From Methylomonas sp. LW13 (GTDB lineage Bacteria > Pseudomonadota > Gammaproteobacteria > Methylococcales > Methylomonadaceae), in assembly GCF_016865255.1 (NCBI RefSeq), contig NZ_CP033381.1, forward strand, positions 2,170,001 through 2,234,000: a DNA stretch of 64,000 nt. Direction: 5' to 3'. The notes beneath the pieces were generated by a model that saw nothing but the letters and a program-made list of their open reading frames with translations, was not told the DNA's origin and did no database searches. Of the stretch, positions 34,166-44,651 are shown piece after piece. The first letter of the stretch is position 1. The number at the start of each line of letters is the position of its first letter. Made by a program: the position numbers and the translations under genes.

Positions 34166-35116
34166 ATGAATAGTTATGCTCAGGACGGTTCCAAAATCGG
34201 CAAAATTGCCGTACTTTTGCCTTGTTATAACGAGGGGCTGTCGATCAGAAAAGTGGTTGACGATTTTCGTAAAGAGCTTCCGGATGCTACCGTCTACGTT
34301 TACGACAATCGTTCTTCCGATAACACAATTGCAGAGGCCACTCTAGCGGGCGCGGTGGTGAGATCAGAACCGTGGCCGGGGAAAGGCAACGTCGTCAGGC
34401 GCATGTTTTCGGATGTCGATGCCGATATCTACATCATGGCCGACGGCGACGGCACTTACGATTCTAAAGTTGCCGGGCAAATGATACAGCGTTTGGTGGA
34501 CGAACATTTGGATATGGTTGTAGGTACCCGGCGTAACGTATTCGAAAATGCCCATAGGGCCGGCCATGGTTTTGGTAATCGGCTGTTTAATGCGATGTAC
34601 CGCAGTCTATTCGGGCCGCTGTTTACGGACATTTTTTCCGGCTATCGAGTTTTTTCGCGGCGCTTCGTAAAAAGTTTTCCGGCGATATCCAGCGGTTTCG
34701 AGATAGAAACCGAAATGTCCGTTCATGCCAGTCAATTGCGCATGCCCATCGCGGAAATGCCCACCGATTACGGCGCGCGCCTAGAGGGCTCCGCCAGCAA
34801 ACTGCGTACGGTTCGGGATGCGTTCAGAATACTGTTTACCTTTCTGATATTGTTCAAAGAAATTCGTCCGGCGCGTTTTTTTGGCGTGCTTGCGATGGGC
34901 CTGATTCTGATTGCGCTGGTTCTGGCTCTGCCGCTATTGCTGACATATTTAGATACTGGCTTGGTACCGAGATTTCCCACCGCTATTCTGGCAACAGGCA
35001 TAGTGCTATTGGCTGGCATATTCACGGTTTGCGGTTTGATTCTGGATAGCGTCGCCCGCGGCCGCCTCGAACAAAAGCGCATGTGGTATATGACAAACAG
35101 CAGAAGTCAGGCATAG
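34166..35116 (+). CDS. GtrB-like family 2 glycosyltransferase
   Basis: A 316-residue membrane glycosyltransferase that probably transfers a sugar to undecaprenyl phosphate. The catalytic part has VLLPCYNEG at the start and the nucleotide-sugar/metal motif MADGDGTYD near residue 95. Two C-terminal spans lie at about residues 240-265 and 275-300. ATG 34166 has AAGGAT upstream. The next gene supplies a GtrA flippase domain, so this looks like the first part of a Gtr-type polymer-decorating system. Confidence 0.85.
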   Translation: MNSYAQDGSKIGKIAVLLPCYNEGLSIRKVVDDFRKELPDATVYVYDNRSSDNTIAEATLAGAVVRSEPWPGKGNVVRRMFSDVDADIYIMADGDGTYDSKVAGQMIQRLVDEHLDMVVGTRRNVFENAHRAGHGFGNRLFNAMYRSLFGPLFTDIFSGYRVFSRRFVKSFPAISSGFEIETEMSVHASQLRMPIAEMPTDYGARLEGSASKLRTVRDAFRILFTFLILFKEIRPARFFGVLAMGLILIALVLALPLLLTYLDTGLVPRFPTAILATGIVLLAGIFTVCGLILDSVARGRLEQKRMWYMTNSRSQA

Positions 35117-35128
35117 GTTGTAATCCGG

Positions 35129-37168
35129 ATGTTTATTCGCTTCCTGCTCGTCGGCGGAGCCGGCTTTTGTATCGATGCCGGTCTGACTTTTTTGCTGACA
35201 CAGCTTAGCTTGGCGCCTTGGTTGGCGCGTATTCCGGCTATTTTTTCCGCAATGCTATTTACGTGGTTGGCCAATCGGTGTTTTACCTACCAAGTCGAAC
35301 ATTCCCGTTCTATCCGCGAAGGCGGGCGCTATATGCTGGTGGCATTGAGCATGGCTTTAATCAATTACCTGATTTACTTGGTTTTGGTTAGTTATGGCTT
35401 GTTGCCGATGTTGGCGGTGACCTTGGCAACCGCTTGTCAGACCATTCTCAGTTTTCACGCCTATCGTTATTTCGTATTCAGTGATGCCGCCGCCGGTAAT
35501 ACAAACAGCGATTTGCGGCAGAAATTATCTAGCGGAACAAGTTTGGAGGGCTTTGTTAGGGCAAGCTCTTGGTATCCGGATTTGGCTGTATTTGGTATTG
35601 CCACCGCGATTCTCGCGGCGGCAATGATAGTTTTGCGCGGCTTGGACAGTGGCTTGACCGGCAGCGACGAGGGGTCTCATTTTTTGAATGCGTATCTGAT
35701 CTGGTCGTATGTCACCACAGCATTCGGGCAGAATCCCATGCAGTACGCCACCGATTTTTACGTGCATTACCCCAAGATTTCGATTGGGCATTGGCCGCCG
35801 CTGTACTATGCGTTTCTGTCATTATTCTTCTTCATCCTGCCGCATGCTACCTTTCCGTTCATGCTGGTCAATTTGCTGATAGGGGCGCTACCAGCTTTAT
35901 TGGTGGCACGTATTACCAGGCAAGTTCTGGGTATGCCTTGGGCGCTTTTGGCGGCGATTGCTTATGTCTGCATGCCCGTCACCATTAATAACACCTTGCG
36001 ATTAATGTTGGATCAGGCTTTGGTTGGCTTGTGCGTGTTGGCGGCCATGCAGTGGAGTGGTTACACCCAACAGCCCACCTTACGCAGAGGTTTGACCTAC
36101 GCGGCTTTAACGTCAGCCGCTATCCTGGTAAAAGGCAACGGCTGGTTAATGGGCGTATTCCCATTTTTCCATATTGCTCTGACGGGACGTTGGCAGATAC
36201 TGCTGAATTGGCGTACATACGTATCGGGTTTCGCGGCGTTGGCTGTCGTGGGGGCCTGGACGGTAGTCACCTACAAAATATCCAGCGATGGTTTCAATTA
36301 CGCTTGGGGTATGGATTACTTTGTTTTGGCTTTATCGGCGTTCCTTCCAGCCATATACGCCAATATCGGGCCGATAGGGACAATCGCGGCGCTAGTCGGG
36401 GTAGTCGTCAGTGTGAGCGGCAGGGCGGATCCTGCTATAAGGGAGGCGGGGCTTACCGGCCTGGCCATGGTGCTTGCCACTATTATCTTTCATGCCATCG
36501 TGCCGGTGGATTTGGATCAGCGGTATATGTCGTCCGCCATGCCTTATATGGCGATTTTTATCAGCATGGGTGCCGCAGCCGCAGTACGGCGTTGGCAGTG
36601 GGCATTTGCTAGGCCTTGGCTGGTGGCAACAGTCTTGATCTTTGTGTTTTGCGCTCCCGGCTGGTTTTTTCTTGTCGACCGCGCGCCAAGGTTTGATTTG
36701 CGCATGGATTTGGTAGCCGAACAAATTATCAGCCAGGCGCCGGGTACGGTGACGATTGTCGACGGGCATGCGGGTACGGAGGGTGCGTTCGCTGCCGAAT
36801 TGGCGTTACGCGACAAGTTTTTGCAGTGCTACGTGGTGCGAAGTTCGCAGTTGTTGGCAAAATCGGACTTCATGGGTAAACGCTACGCCCTAAGAACGGA
36901 GTCGCCGCAAGCCGTGTTGGATTTGCTGGATCAGGTTTCGGCAAGTGCTGTGGTAGTTGCTGAAGGCCCGTTAATCGAACCGCATTTTGCCCACTCTGAT
37001 TTGTTGCTTTCGGCATTGAAACAGCCGAATTCGCCGTTTCGATTAGCGCAAACTTATCAGCACTACCGGCACGATGGCCGAACCTATTTGTATCTGCGCG
37101 ACACGCCGATACGATTGGATCGGGAAGCGGTCAAGCGTGTCAATTTTCCCGAAAAAGCGCCACTATGA
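35129..37168 (+). CDS. GtrA flippase domain fused to an ArnT/GT39-type glycosyltransferase
   Basis: A 679-residue polytopic protein. Residues 1-120 form a four-span GtrA domain (RFLLVGGAGFCIDAG, FTYQ, FHAYRYFVF), the class that flips lipid-linked sugars. From about residue 150 it is a GT-C glycosyltransferase, with TGSDEGSHFLNAYLIW in the first periplasmic loop carrying the usual acidic pair, then about ten spans and a soluble C-terminal domain. Together with the upstream GtrB-like protein, two genes would provide transfer, flipping and final glycosylation. Confidence 0.82.
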   Translation: MFIRFLLVGGAGFCIDAGLTFLLTQLSLAPWLARIPAIFSAMLFTWLANRCFTYQVEHSRSIREGGRYMLVALSMALINYLIYLVLVSYGLLPMLAVTLATACQTILSFHAYRYFVFSDAAAGNTNSDLRQKLSSGTSLEGFVRASSWYPDLAVFGIATAILAAAMIVLRGLDSGLTGSDEGSHFLNAYLIWSYVTTAFGQNPMQYATDFYVHYPKISIGHWPPLYYAFLSLFFFILPHATFPFMLVNLLIGALPALLVARITRQVLGMPWALLAAIAYVCMPVTINNTLRLMLDQALVGLCVLAAMQWSGYTQQPTLRRGLTYAALTSAAILVKGNGWLMGVFPFFHIALTGRWQILLNWRTYVSGFAALAVVGAWTVVTYKISSDGFNYAWGMDYFVLALSAFLPAIYANIGPIGTIAALVGVVVSVSGRADPAIREAGLTGLAMVLATIIFHAIVPVDLDQRYMSSAMPYMAIFISMGAAAAVRRWQWAFARPWLVATVLIFVFCAPGWFFLVDRAPRFDLRMDLVAEQIISQAPGTVTIVDGHAGTEGAFAAELALRDKFLQCYVVRSSQLLAKSDFMGKRYALRTESPQAVLDLLDQVSASAVVVAEGPLIEPHFAHSDLLLSALKQPNSPFRLAQTYQHYRHDGRTYLYLRDTPIRLDREAVKRVNFPEKAPL

Positions 37169-37204
37169 CGCATGGTAGAAAAGGCGGCTTGAGCCGGTTC
37201 TCGA

Positions 37205-37765
37205 TTACACATTCAGCACCCCCGGCAGAAAAAACTCCGCGACCAACAACGGTTGCCGATGGATCGCATAAACCGTTCGCCGCCCCCAAATAGCATCGTC
37301 TACACCAACCGCCGTTTGCAAACCTGGCGACCAAATGCCTGTATCAGCCCGACTGAACTGTCTCTGGCGGCGCTCCAAATCCGGATAGGCGAAAATCACT
37401 TCACCCAAGGGCCTGGTGCCGAGATGGGATAAATTACGGTGGGCGATTTCGATGGTCGGCTCCGGTAGGATGGTGCGGGCCAGTACCAAGGGCTCGCCAT
37501 CGGCATGCAGTAACACTTCCCGGATCAATTGGTAGCGGCAGGGCGGCAAGCCCAATAGTCGGCATTCGTCTATGAAAGCCGGCTTCCAGCGGTGGAATAA
37601 CACTTTTACGCCGAAGCGGCTGCCGTGGATGCCGCGCAGACGTTTGGTCAGCGAGCCGGTTTCATTGAGCCAGGATTGCAGATCGTTCGGCAGTTGCCGT
37701 TGGCTGCTTGGTTCGTGGCTTTTCCAGATGGGCGGGCGGCTGAATAGAAAACTTTTGTCGGGCAA
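37205..37765 (-). CDS. ubiC: Chorismate pyruvate-lyase UbiC
   Basis: A 186-residue enzyme releasing 4-hydroxybenzoate from chorismate for ubiquinone synthesis. The conserved regions WLNETGSLTKRL and CRYQLIREVLLHADGEPLVLARTILP are present. It lies four bases downstream of recG and is the end of the rpoZ-spoT-ridA-recG-ubiC run. Its product could also feed the methanopterin pathway if RFAP synthase uses 4-hydroxybenzoate. Confidence 0.88.
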   Translation of the reverse strand: MPDKSFLFSRPPIWKSHEPSSQRQLPNDLQSWLNETGSLTKRLRGIHGSRFGVKVLFHRWKPAFIDECRLLGLPPCRYQLIREVLLHADGEPLVLARTILPEPTIEIAHRNLSHLGTRPLGEVIFAYPDLERRQRQFSRADTGIWSPGLQTAVGVDDAIWGRRTVYAIHRQPLLVAEFFLPGVLNV

Positions 37766-37768
37766 GCG

Positions 37769-39856
37769 TTAAACCTCGGCGTAATGGCGGCTATGGCCGA
37801 TCCAGCGTTGGATCAGCGGTTGAATGACATTGGGGTGTTGGCTGTGGATCAATTGCGCGGCGGCTGGGATCAGTTCCAGCAGGTCTCTGTCGCGCTCTAG
37901 GTCGGCGATTTTGAACTGTATCTGCCCGGTTTGGCGGGTGCCCATCACTTCGCCGGGGCCGCGCAATTCCAAGTCTTTCTCGGCTATGACGAAGCCGTCG
38001 TTGCTTTCTTTCAGGATAGCCAGGCGTTGCTTGCCGGCTTGCGAGAGCGGTGATTGATACAGCAGCAGGCAATAGCTGTCCTGGTCGCCGCGGCCGACGC
38101 GGCCGCGCAATTGGTGGAGCTGCGACAAGCCCAAACGCTCCGGATTTTCGATGATCATCAGGCCGGCGTTGGGTACGTCCACACCCACTTCTATCACCGT
38201 GGTGGCGACCAATAAATCGCAATCGCGATTTTTAAAGGCTTGCATCACCGCGTCTTTTTCCGCGGCTTTCATCCGGCCATGCACCAGGCCGACACGCACG
38301 TTCGGCAAGGCTTGGCATAGATAGGCTGCGGTTTTCTCGGCAGCCTCGCATTGTAGAGCCTCGGATTCCTCGATCAAGGTGCAGACCCAATACGCTTGGC
38401 GTTGCTGCGCCACCCAATGTTCGATACGGCCGATGACTTCTTCGCGGCGTTCCGAGGAAATTACGCTGGTGGCGATGGGTTTACGGCCGGGCGGCAGCTC
38501 GTCGATGATGGAAATGTCCAGGTCGGAATATTGCAACATCGCCAGGGTGCGCGGAATGGGCGTGGCGGTCATGATCAATTGATGGGGCCTTAAGCCGCCG
38601 TGCTGGCCTTTCTCGCGCAAGGCCAGGCGCTGATGAACCCCGAAGCGGTGTTGTTCGTCGATGACGATCAAACCCAGCTTGTGAAAATGCACGCTGTCTT
38701 GAAATAGCGCGTGCGTACCAATCACTATATTGGCGGAGCCGTCGGCGAGCGCACCCAATGTGGCTTGCCGGGCTTTACCTTTCAATTGGCCGGTCAGAAA
38801 TAAGACTTGGTGGCCGGTTTCGGCAAACCATATGCTGAAGTTACGAAAGTGTTGTTCGGCCAATAATTCCGTGGGGGCCATGATCGCGACTTGATAACCC
38901 GAGTTCAGCGCCAACAAGCTTGCCAGAGCGGCTACCACGGTCTTGCCGGAGCCAACGTCGCCTTGCACGAGGCGCAGCATGGGTTGCGCTTGACGGCAAT
39001 CGCTTTCGATTTCAGAACTAACTCGCTGTTGCGCACCTGTCAGTCGAAACGGCAAGCCTTCCAGGAAGGCCTGTTTGGCAGCCTGGTTTATGTCAAAAAC
39101 CGGCGACTGCCAGCTTTTATAAGCTAACTTGCCTTGCAATAGTGCCAAATGGTGGGCCAGAAACTCCTCAAAAACCAGGCGTTTTAAGGCGGGCAAGGAG
39201 CCACCGTTGATGATCTCCGCCGACAAATGCGGCGGTGGATTATGCAGGGTTTGTAGAGCGTCGTTCAGCGAAGGGTAACCATGCTCGGTCAACAAATTAG
39301 CCGGTAGCCAGTCCGTAATCGCGCTGTCGCTGGTTAAACATAGGGTTAACGCCTGTTTGATAGCTTTGCGGAGCGCGGATTGGGAAATACCTTCGGTTAA
39401 CGGATAGACCGGCGTCAACGTGGTTTCCAGTAGTTGCTCGGCGGCGGAAACGATTTTGTATTCCGGATGCACCATTTCCAGGCCGTTGTAACCGTAACGG
39501 ATTTCGCCGAAACAGCCGAGTAGGGTGCCCGGCTTTAGCTGCTGACTTTGTTGCACGGTGAAATGGAAAAACCGGATCGACAAGCTGCCGCTGGCGTCGG
39601 CGATGCGGCAAATTACGCTGGGACGTCCGCGCTGGATGCTGTCTGTAAATTCGACGGTGCCGCAAACCAAGGTGGTCATACCCGGCATCAACTGGGAAAT
39701 GGGTACGATACGGCTGCGATCCTGGTATCGCAAGGGTAGGTGGAACAACAGGTCTTGGAGGGTATGGATGCCCAGTTTTTCCAGGCGGGCGGCGGATTGG
39801 GAACCGATGCCTGTCAAGGTGGTGACAGGCTGTTTATGCGGTTCCAGATGACTCAT
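37769..39856 (-). CDS. recG: ATP-dependent DNA helicase RecG
   Basis: A 695-residue helicase that reverses stalled replication forks and branch-migrates Holliday junctions. It has an N-terminal wedge/OB domain (about residues 40-150), Walker A GDVGSGKTVVA near 300, a DEQHRFGV box near 405 and the C-terminal motif LRGRVGRGDQDSYCLLLY. The size is normal. Confidence 0.96.
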   Translation of the reverse strand: MSHLEPHKQPVTTLTGIGSQSAARLEKLGIHTLQDLLFHLPLRYQDRSRIVPISQLMPGMTTLVCGTVEFTDSIQRGRPSVICRIADASGSLSIRFFHFTVQQSQQLKPGTLLGCFGEIRYGYNGLEMVHPEYKIVSAAEQLLETTLTPVYPLTEGISQSALRKAIKQALTLCLTSDSAITDWLPANLLTEHGYPSLNDALQTLHNPPPHLSAEIINGGSLPALKRLVFEEFLAHHLALLQGKLAYKSWQSPVFDINQAAKQAFLEGLPFRLTGAQQRVSSEIESDCRQAQPMLRLVQGDVGSGKTVVAALASLLALNSGYQVAIMAPTELLAEQHFRNFSIWFAETGHQVLFLTGQLKGKARQATLGALADGSANIVIGTHALFQDSVHFHKLGLIVIDEQHRFGVHQRLALREKGQHGGLRPHQLIMTATPIPRTLAMLQYSDLDISIIDELPPGRKPIATSVISSERREEVIGRIEHWVAQQRQAYWVCTLIEESEALQCEAAEKTAAYLCQALPNVRVGLVHGRMKAAEKDAVMQAFKNRDCDLLVATTVIEVGVDVPNAGLMIIENPERLGLSQLHQLRGRVGRGDQDSYCLLLYQSPLSQAGKQRLAILKESNDGFVIAEKDLELRGPGEVMGTRQTGQIQFKIADLERDRDLLELIPAAAQLIHSQHPNVIQPLIQRWIGHSRHYAEV

Positions 39857-39898
39857 GAATCAACAGATAAGGCGAAATAAAACGCCTCGTTGTTTTGA

Positions 39899-40294
39899 TC
39901 AGTAGTATTCGTTGCGCAATACCATCACGCCGTCCATTTCCACGCCAACGCCTTTGGGTAATGCCGCCACGCCTACTGCCGCACGAGCGGGGTAGGGTTG
40001 GCTGAAGTATTCGGCCATGATTTCGTTGACGATAGGGAAGTTGCTTAAATCGGTCAGAAAGACATTGAGTTTGACGATGTCGTTGAAGTCGCCGCCAGCG
40101 GCTTCGGTGACGGCTTTCAGGTTATCGAATACCCGGCGGATATGTACGGCGATGTCGCCATCCACGACTTGCATTGTTTCGGGGTCAAGCGGGATTTGTC
40201 CGGATAAATAAACCGTCTCGCCGACTTTGACGGCTTGCGAATAAGTGCCGATTGCTTGCGGGGCCAGAGGTGTCGAGATGATTTCCTTGTTCAT
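39899..40294 (-). CDS. ridA: RidA family enamine/imine deaminase
   Basis: A 131-residue trimeric enzyme that hydrolyses reactive enamines and imines from PLP enzymes. It opens with the typical [18 protein letters not shown] and has the [21 protein letters not shown] end, whose Arg binds the carboxylate substrate. It starts two bases after the spoT stop. Confidence 0.95.
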   Translation of the reverse strand: MNKEIISTPLAPQAIGTYSQAVKVGETVYLSGQIPLDPETMQVVDGDIAVHIRRVFDNLKAVTEAAGGDFNDIVKLNVFLTDLSNFPIVNEIMAEYFSQPYPARAAVGVAALPKGVGVEMDGVMVLRNEYY

Positions 40295-40295
40295 G

Positions 40296-42479
40296 CTATG
40301 CCTTGATGCGGGTAATTTTTAAAACGATGGAAAGTTTTTTCAGCTTACGGATGATATTGGCCAAATGCACGCGGTCCTTCACGGCCAGGGTTAATAAATC
40401 CACCGAGACCCGGTCGTCCTGGCTGACCACGGTAATGTTTTCGATATTGGAATCCATGCTGGAGATGGTCGAGGCGATGGTGGCCAGCGAACCGCGTTGG
40501 TTTAACAATTCGATACGGATTTCGGCGGGGAATTCGCCGCTGGCTTCCGGGCTCCATTCCACATCCAGCCAGGTAGTCTGTTTTTTTCTGACTTCATTGC
40601 TGTTACGGCATTCGTGATGATGAACGACGATGCCCTTGCCGGGGTTGAAGAAGCCGATAATCGAGTCGCCGGGAATCGGCCGGCAGCATTTGGCAAGGCT
40701 GACGACGATGCCTTCGGTGCCTTTGATAATTAAAGGCGTTTTATGCGTCGATTCGTTGTCGTCGAGTTTGACGGCGGCGTTCACGTCGGTTTGGCTGATG
40801 CGTTTGGCCACCAGGAAGGGCATGCGGTTACCCAAGCCGATGTCTTCCAGCAACTCGTTCATCGAGTGCTTTTTCAAGACCTGTAACACCTGGATGATGC
40901 GGGTGTTATCGACATTTTCCAGTTGAATACCCAGGCTCTGCAGTTCTTTTTCCAGCAGGCGGCGGCCCAGATTGATCGCTTCCTGCTGGTTGAAGTTTTT
41001 CAAATAGGCGCGGATGCAGCTGCGTGCCTTGGCGGTGGTGACGTAGTTCAGCCAAAGGGGATTCGGTCTGGCCCAAGTGGCGGTGATGACTTCCACCGTC
41101 ATACCGTTTTCTAGTTTGGTTTGCAGCGGCACCAGTTTCTTGTCGATGCGTGCCGAAATGCAGGCGTTGCCGACATCGGTATGTACCAGGTAGGCGAAAT
41201 CGACGATGGTCGCGCCGCGCGGCAATTTGATGATTTTGCCTTTGGGGGTAAATACGAAAACTTCTTGCGGGAACAGATCGACTTTTAAGTTATCGATGAA
41301 TTCCAGCGAATCGCCGGCGGATTTTTGGATTTCCAGTAAATCGCGCAGCCACTCGTTAGCGCGCGCCTGGATGGTCTCACTTTTATCGTTGTCGGATTTA
41401 TATAGCCAATGCGCGGCAATCCCCGATTCCGAAAGGCGGTGCATTTCGTGGGTGCGAATCTGAATTTCGATAGGTACGCCGTAAGGGCCTATCAATATCG
41501 TGTGCAGCGACTGATAGCCGTTGGCTTTCGGCAGCGCGATGTAGTCCTTGAAGCGGCCGGGAACGGGTTTATATAAATTGTGCACGCAGCCTAAAGCCCG
41601 GTAACAGTCGTCGACCTGATGGCAATAAATGCGGAAAGCGTAGACATCAAAAACGTCGGTAAAGGAAATCCGTTTGCTGAGCATTTTTTGATAAATGCTG
41701 GCGATGTTTTTTTCGCGGCCCGCCACTGCACCGTCCAAGTTGGATTCGTTTAGACGATTTTGGATGGCATTCTGGATGGTGTCGATGATTTCCTTGCGGT
41801 TGCCGCGCGATTTTTTCACGGCATTATTGATGGCCGTGTAGCGGTTGGGGTAGAGCGCTTTAAAGCCCAACGATTCCAGCTGATGCCTGACATCGTTCAT
41901 GCCCAGCCGATTGGCTATAGGGGCGTAAATTTCCAGCGTTTCCTTGGCGATGCGGCGTTTTTTATCGACCGGCATATTGCCCATGGTTTGCATATTGTGC
42001 AAACGGTCGGCGAGTTTTACCACGATTACGCGCAGATCTTGCGCCATGGCTAGGAACATTTTTCTGACGTTTTCCGCTTGCGCTTCGGCGCGGGAACGGC
42101 TGTCGATCTTGGAGAGTTTGGTCACGCCATCAACCAGTTCAGCCACTTCGACGCCAAACTGTTCCCCCAGTTGTTCCTTGCTGATAGGGGTGTCTTCGAT
42201 GACATCGTGCAGAATGGCCGCCATGATGCCATGGTGATCCATGTGCATGCTGGCCAGTGTGATCGCCACGGATACCGGATGACAGATATAGGCTTCGCCG
42301 CTCCTGCGGAATTGCCCGGAATGCGCGGCCGCACCGAAATGGTAGGCGCGGATCACATCGTTGATTTGTTCTTGGTCGAGATAGCTGCGCAGGATCTCGC
42401 AGAGCTGGTGAAGAAGTTTTTCTTCAGGATGCTCGATAGCAGGTAGCGCTGGTGCGGGTTTGACAGCTATCTCGGGCAT
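40296..42479 (-). CDS. spoT: Bifunctional (p)ppGpp synthetase/hydrolase SpoT
   Basis: A 727-residue stringent-response enzyme. The HD hydrolase domain (about 45-200) keeps HDVIEDTP. The synthetase domain (about 240-370) has [19 protein letters not shown], so both activities look possible. TGS (about 400-460) and C-terminal ACT domains follow. rpoZ is five bases upstream, the same order as in many gammaproteobacteria. Confidence 0.96.
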   Translation of the reverse strand: MPEIAVKPAPALPAIEHPEEKLLHQLCEILRSYLDQEQINDVIRAYHFGAAAHSGQFRRSGEAYICHPVSVAITLASMHMDHHGIMAAILHDVIEDTPISKEQLGEQFGVEVAELVDGVTKLSKIDSRSRAEAQAENVRKMFLAMAQDLRVIVVKLADRLHNMQTMGNMPVDKKRRIAKETLEIYAPIANRLGMNDVRHQLESLGFKALYPNRYTAINNAVKKSRGNRKEIIDTIQNAIQNRLNESNLDGAVAGREKNIASIYQKMLSKRISFTDVFDVYAFRIYCHQVDDCYRALGCVHNLYKPVPGRFKDYIALPKANGYQSLHTILIGPYGVPIEIQIRTHEMHRLSESGIAAHWLYKSDNDKSETIQARANEWLRDLLEIQKSAGDSLEFIDNLKVDLFPQEVFVFTPKGKIIKLPRGATIVDFAYLVHTDVGNACISARIDKKLVPLQTKLENGMTVEVITATWARPNPLWLNYVTTAKARSCIRAYLKNFNQQEAINLGRRLLEKELQSLGIQLENVDNTRIIQVLQVLKKHSMNELLEDIGLGNRMPFLVAKRISQTDVNAAVKLDDNESTHKTPLIIKGTEGIVVSLAKCCRPIPGDSIIGFFNPGKGIVVHHHECRNSNEVRKKQTTWLDVEWSPEASGEFPAEIRIELLNQRGSLATIASTISSMDSNIENITVVSQDDRVSVDLLTLAVKDRVHLANIIRKLKKLSIVLKITRIKA

Positions 42480-42484
42480 GGGTG

Positions 42485-42724
42485 TTAGATTTCCAGATGG
42501 GTTTCCGAAACGTAACCTGCGCGATGCAAACGGTCGATATTTTCTTCGTTGACAAAGCCTGCGGCTATTTCACGAAGTGCCAGCACAGTGTCTTTATCTT
42601 TGCCGCGTGGAACGAATTCATCGGCGCCTTTTTCCAACTGCCGTGCTCTTTTGCTGGCGAGTAACACCAATTTGAAACGGTTTTCAACATTTTCCAAACA
42701 ATCTTCAACGGTAACGCGTGCCAT
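42485..42724 (-). CDS. rpoZ: RNA polymerase omega subunit
   Basis: A 79-residue subunit that helps RNA polymerase assembly and forms part of a ppGpp site. [11 protein letters not shown]...[16 protein letters not shown] is the standard opening. It heads the rpoZ-spoT-ridA-recG-ubiC run. gmk, the common upstream neighbour, is absent. Confidence 0.96.
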   Translation of the reverse strand: MARVTVEDCLENVENRFKLVLLASKRARQLEKGADEFVPRGKDKDTVLALREIAAGFVNEENIDRLHRAGYVSETHLEI

Positions 42725-42867
42725 TATTAAACCTTATCTGAGTTTGCGGGGGATCTTTGCCCGGTAGACTGTAACAGTATCGAGCGGACAAGGCTGAATT
42801 ATAAGATAAATGGCGCACTTAGGCCAATCGAGGCTGCAAGCGGCTAGGTGGAGAAAGTAAAACGACA

Positions 42868-43080
42868 GGCAATAAAAAGCCCGCTATACGCGGGCCCGTC
42901 CTGTTTGTTGTAATTATTATTGTTATTGTGTTGGACGCCTGCCTTAGGGCAGTTTAGTCAAGCAATTACTATTTTATAGTTATTATTATCAGCCGTTTTA
43001 CAGGCTGTTTCCCTCCCCCCTCAAAGATGCAACCCGTTAAGGTTGAATGCACTCCGTATTCAAGGTGGGCGCAGTGTATT
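42868..43080 (-). ncRNA. Candidate small structured RNA with its own terminator
   Basis: On the minus strand a chain of hairpins runs to a strong terminator: TTGAAT/ATTCAA with ACGGAG in its loop (43043-43063), the overlapping CAACC/GGTTG (43030-43045), CAGCC/GGCTG (42990-43007), CTGCC/GGCAG (42939-42952), then GCCCGC/GCGGGC (42879-42895) and a T run. It starts over 100 bases after the end of the BepA-like gene. A GGGGGGAGGGA stretch lies between the second and third hairpins. The promoter is weak (TTGGAC, then AT-rich). It could also be a long 3' end of the protease mRNA. Confidence 0.45.
42871..42895 (-). terminator. Intrinsic terminator
   Basis: GCCCGC and GCGGGC pair around TATAC, followed on the minus strand by TTTTTATT. 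It ends either the candidate small RNA or read-through from the BepA-like gene. Confidence 0.8.
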
Positions 43081-43199
43081 TTAAAAAAAACCGGGTGTCC
43101 AACAAAAAAATCAGTTTTATTTCGGGAAATGGTTTTGCCCCGAAATTAATTTTCTTAAACAAAAACTTAGCTCGTATCAGGTTTTTCTAATGTTTGAAA

Positions 43200-44651
43200 T
43201 TAGCGTTCCATTCGGCGCGATTCTTCCTCGCTGAGAAAGAAATTTAGCCGTTCGTTGAGGATGGCTTGTAGCTGAAAGCTGAGATCAGTCTGTTGTTTTG
43301 CCAATCTGATTTGCATGATCGCCGCTTCGGTTTCGCCGCTAGCGTAATAGTACTCGGCCATGTAGCGATGCGATTCCCCGGGCTGTTTGAGGTCGGCGAA
43401 AATCTGTGCGAGTAGTTCGTAATAATACGCCTGGTCTTTCTCGCTATCCGACAAGCTTTGTAACACTTGTTTTGCGCGTTGCGGTTGAGCGTTCTTGACC
43501 AGGCTGCGGGTATATTGAATTTTTAAGGCGTCATTGCTGGGGAAGGTGTTAATTGCTTTCTCAAATAATTTGCCGGCTTTTTCGTAGTCGTGCGCATCCA
43601 TCGCTGTGCGGGCCAGCGCGGAGATATATTGCGGTTGCGACGGATATTGCTCGGTGAGTTTTTGAAAAATTTCGCTGGCTGCGGCGTATTGTTGATTTTC
43701 CAAATATACCAAGCCCATGCCATAGCGGGCGACAGCTCTTTGTTCCGGCGTGCCTTGCATTTCGAGCGTGGTGAAATGCTGTAGCGCGGTGCGTTTGTCC
43801 TGCGCAGTCAGCACGGTAAGCTTGGCCTTCGTCAACAAATACGCTAATGAATCCGGATATTGCCGGTAGGGATAGATTTCCGCTCTGCCGCGGGTGTCGG
43901 CCACCCGATTTTCCGATACCGGGTGGGTTCTTAAAAATTCAGGTACGCCTTTGCCGTAATAACGGGTGGATTGCTGTAAGCGTTCGAAAAAAGTCGGCAT
44001 GCTGCGCGGGTCGTAATTGGCGCCTGCCAGGGTTTGCATGCCCACCCGGTCAGCTTCTTTTTCGTGGTCGCGGGTAAAGTCGATTTGAAACTGAATATTG
44101 CCGGCTTGGATTGCCATTAAAGCCGCTTGACCCATATTGGGTGACTGGGTGCCGATTAAAATGGCCGCTAACGTGGCGGCGACGGTTGGGATCGACAATT
44201 TACTGGCTTTTTCAATCGATCTGTATAAGTGGCGTTGAGTAACGTGGGCAATCTCGTGAGCCATTACAGACGCCAGTTCGCTCTCCGCTTCGGTCAACAG
44301 AATCAAGCCGGAATTGACCCCGATGTATCCGCCCGGGCCGGCGAAGGCGTTGATATTGGGGTCCATCACGACAAAAAAGTGGAAGGGATTGGACGGCGTG
44401 TCGCTATGTGATGCTAATTGCCGACCTATGCTTTGGATATATTGCTGAATTTCCACATCCTGATTAATCTCGGCTTGTTGATGCAAATTACGAAAAAATG
44501 CTTCGCCGAATTCCTTTTCCTGAGCGGGTGAAATGATGGCCCCTGCCGAATCGCCCATGTCCGGCAGTTGGATTTTTTCGATGTCCAAGGCTCGCGGCGA
44601 CGGACAGAACAGGATCAGGCCAAGGCTGAAAATAAGAGGCTTAATTGTCAT
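43200..44651 (-). CDS. bepA: BepA-like M48 metalloprotease with TPR repeats
   Basis: A 483-residue periplasmic quality-control protease for outer-membrane proteins. It has a signal peptide (residues 1-21), an M48 domain with the zinc motif HEIAH (132-136) and third-ligand region DHEKEADRVG near 195, and then C-terminal tetratricopeptide repeats (about 300-460). The length matches BepA (YfgC). It is divergent from tusD. Confidence 0.9.
   Translation of the reverse strand: MTIKPLIFSLGLILFCPSPRALDIEKIQLPDMGDSAGAIISPAQEKEFGEAFFRNLHQQAEINQDVEIQQYIQSIGRQLASHSDTPSNPFHFFVVMDPNINAFAGPGGYIGVNSGLILLTEAESELASVMAHEIAHVTQRHLYRSIEKASKLSIPTVAATLAAILIGTQSPNMGQAALMAIQAGNIQFQIDFTRDHEKEADRVGMQTLAGANYDPRSMPTFFERLQQSTRYYGKGVPEFLRTHPVSENRVADTRGRAEIYPYRQYPDSLAYLLTKAKLTVLTAQDKRTALQHFTTLEMQGTPEQRAVARYGMGLVYLENQQYAAASEIFQKLTEQYPSQPQYISALARTAMDAHDYEKAGKLFEKAINTFPSNDALKIQYTRSLVKNAQPQRAKQVLQSLSDSEKDQAYYYELLAQIFADLKQPGESHRYMAEYYYASGETEAAIMQIRLAKQQTDLSFQLQAILNERLNFFLSEEESRRMER

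Larger units (their letters stand above)
42725..43199. other. Intergenic region between rpoZ and the BepA-like gene
   Basis: This stretch holds the candidate structured RNA described separately, and on its left the promoter region of rpoZ, where no strong -35/-10 pair stands out. No protein frame is credible. Confidence 0.5.

Noticed and set aside
40345..42446. Several open frames antisense to spoT and recG
   Set aside because: Typical shadow frames of a GC-balanced genome; no start signals or domains.
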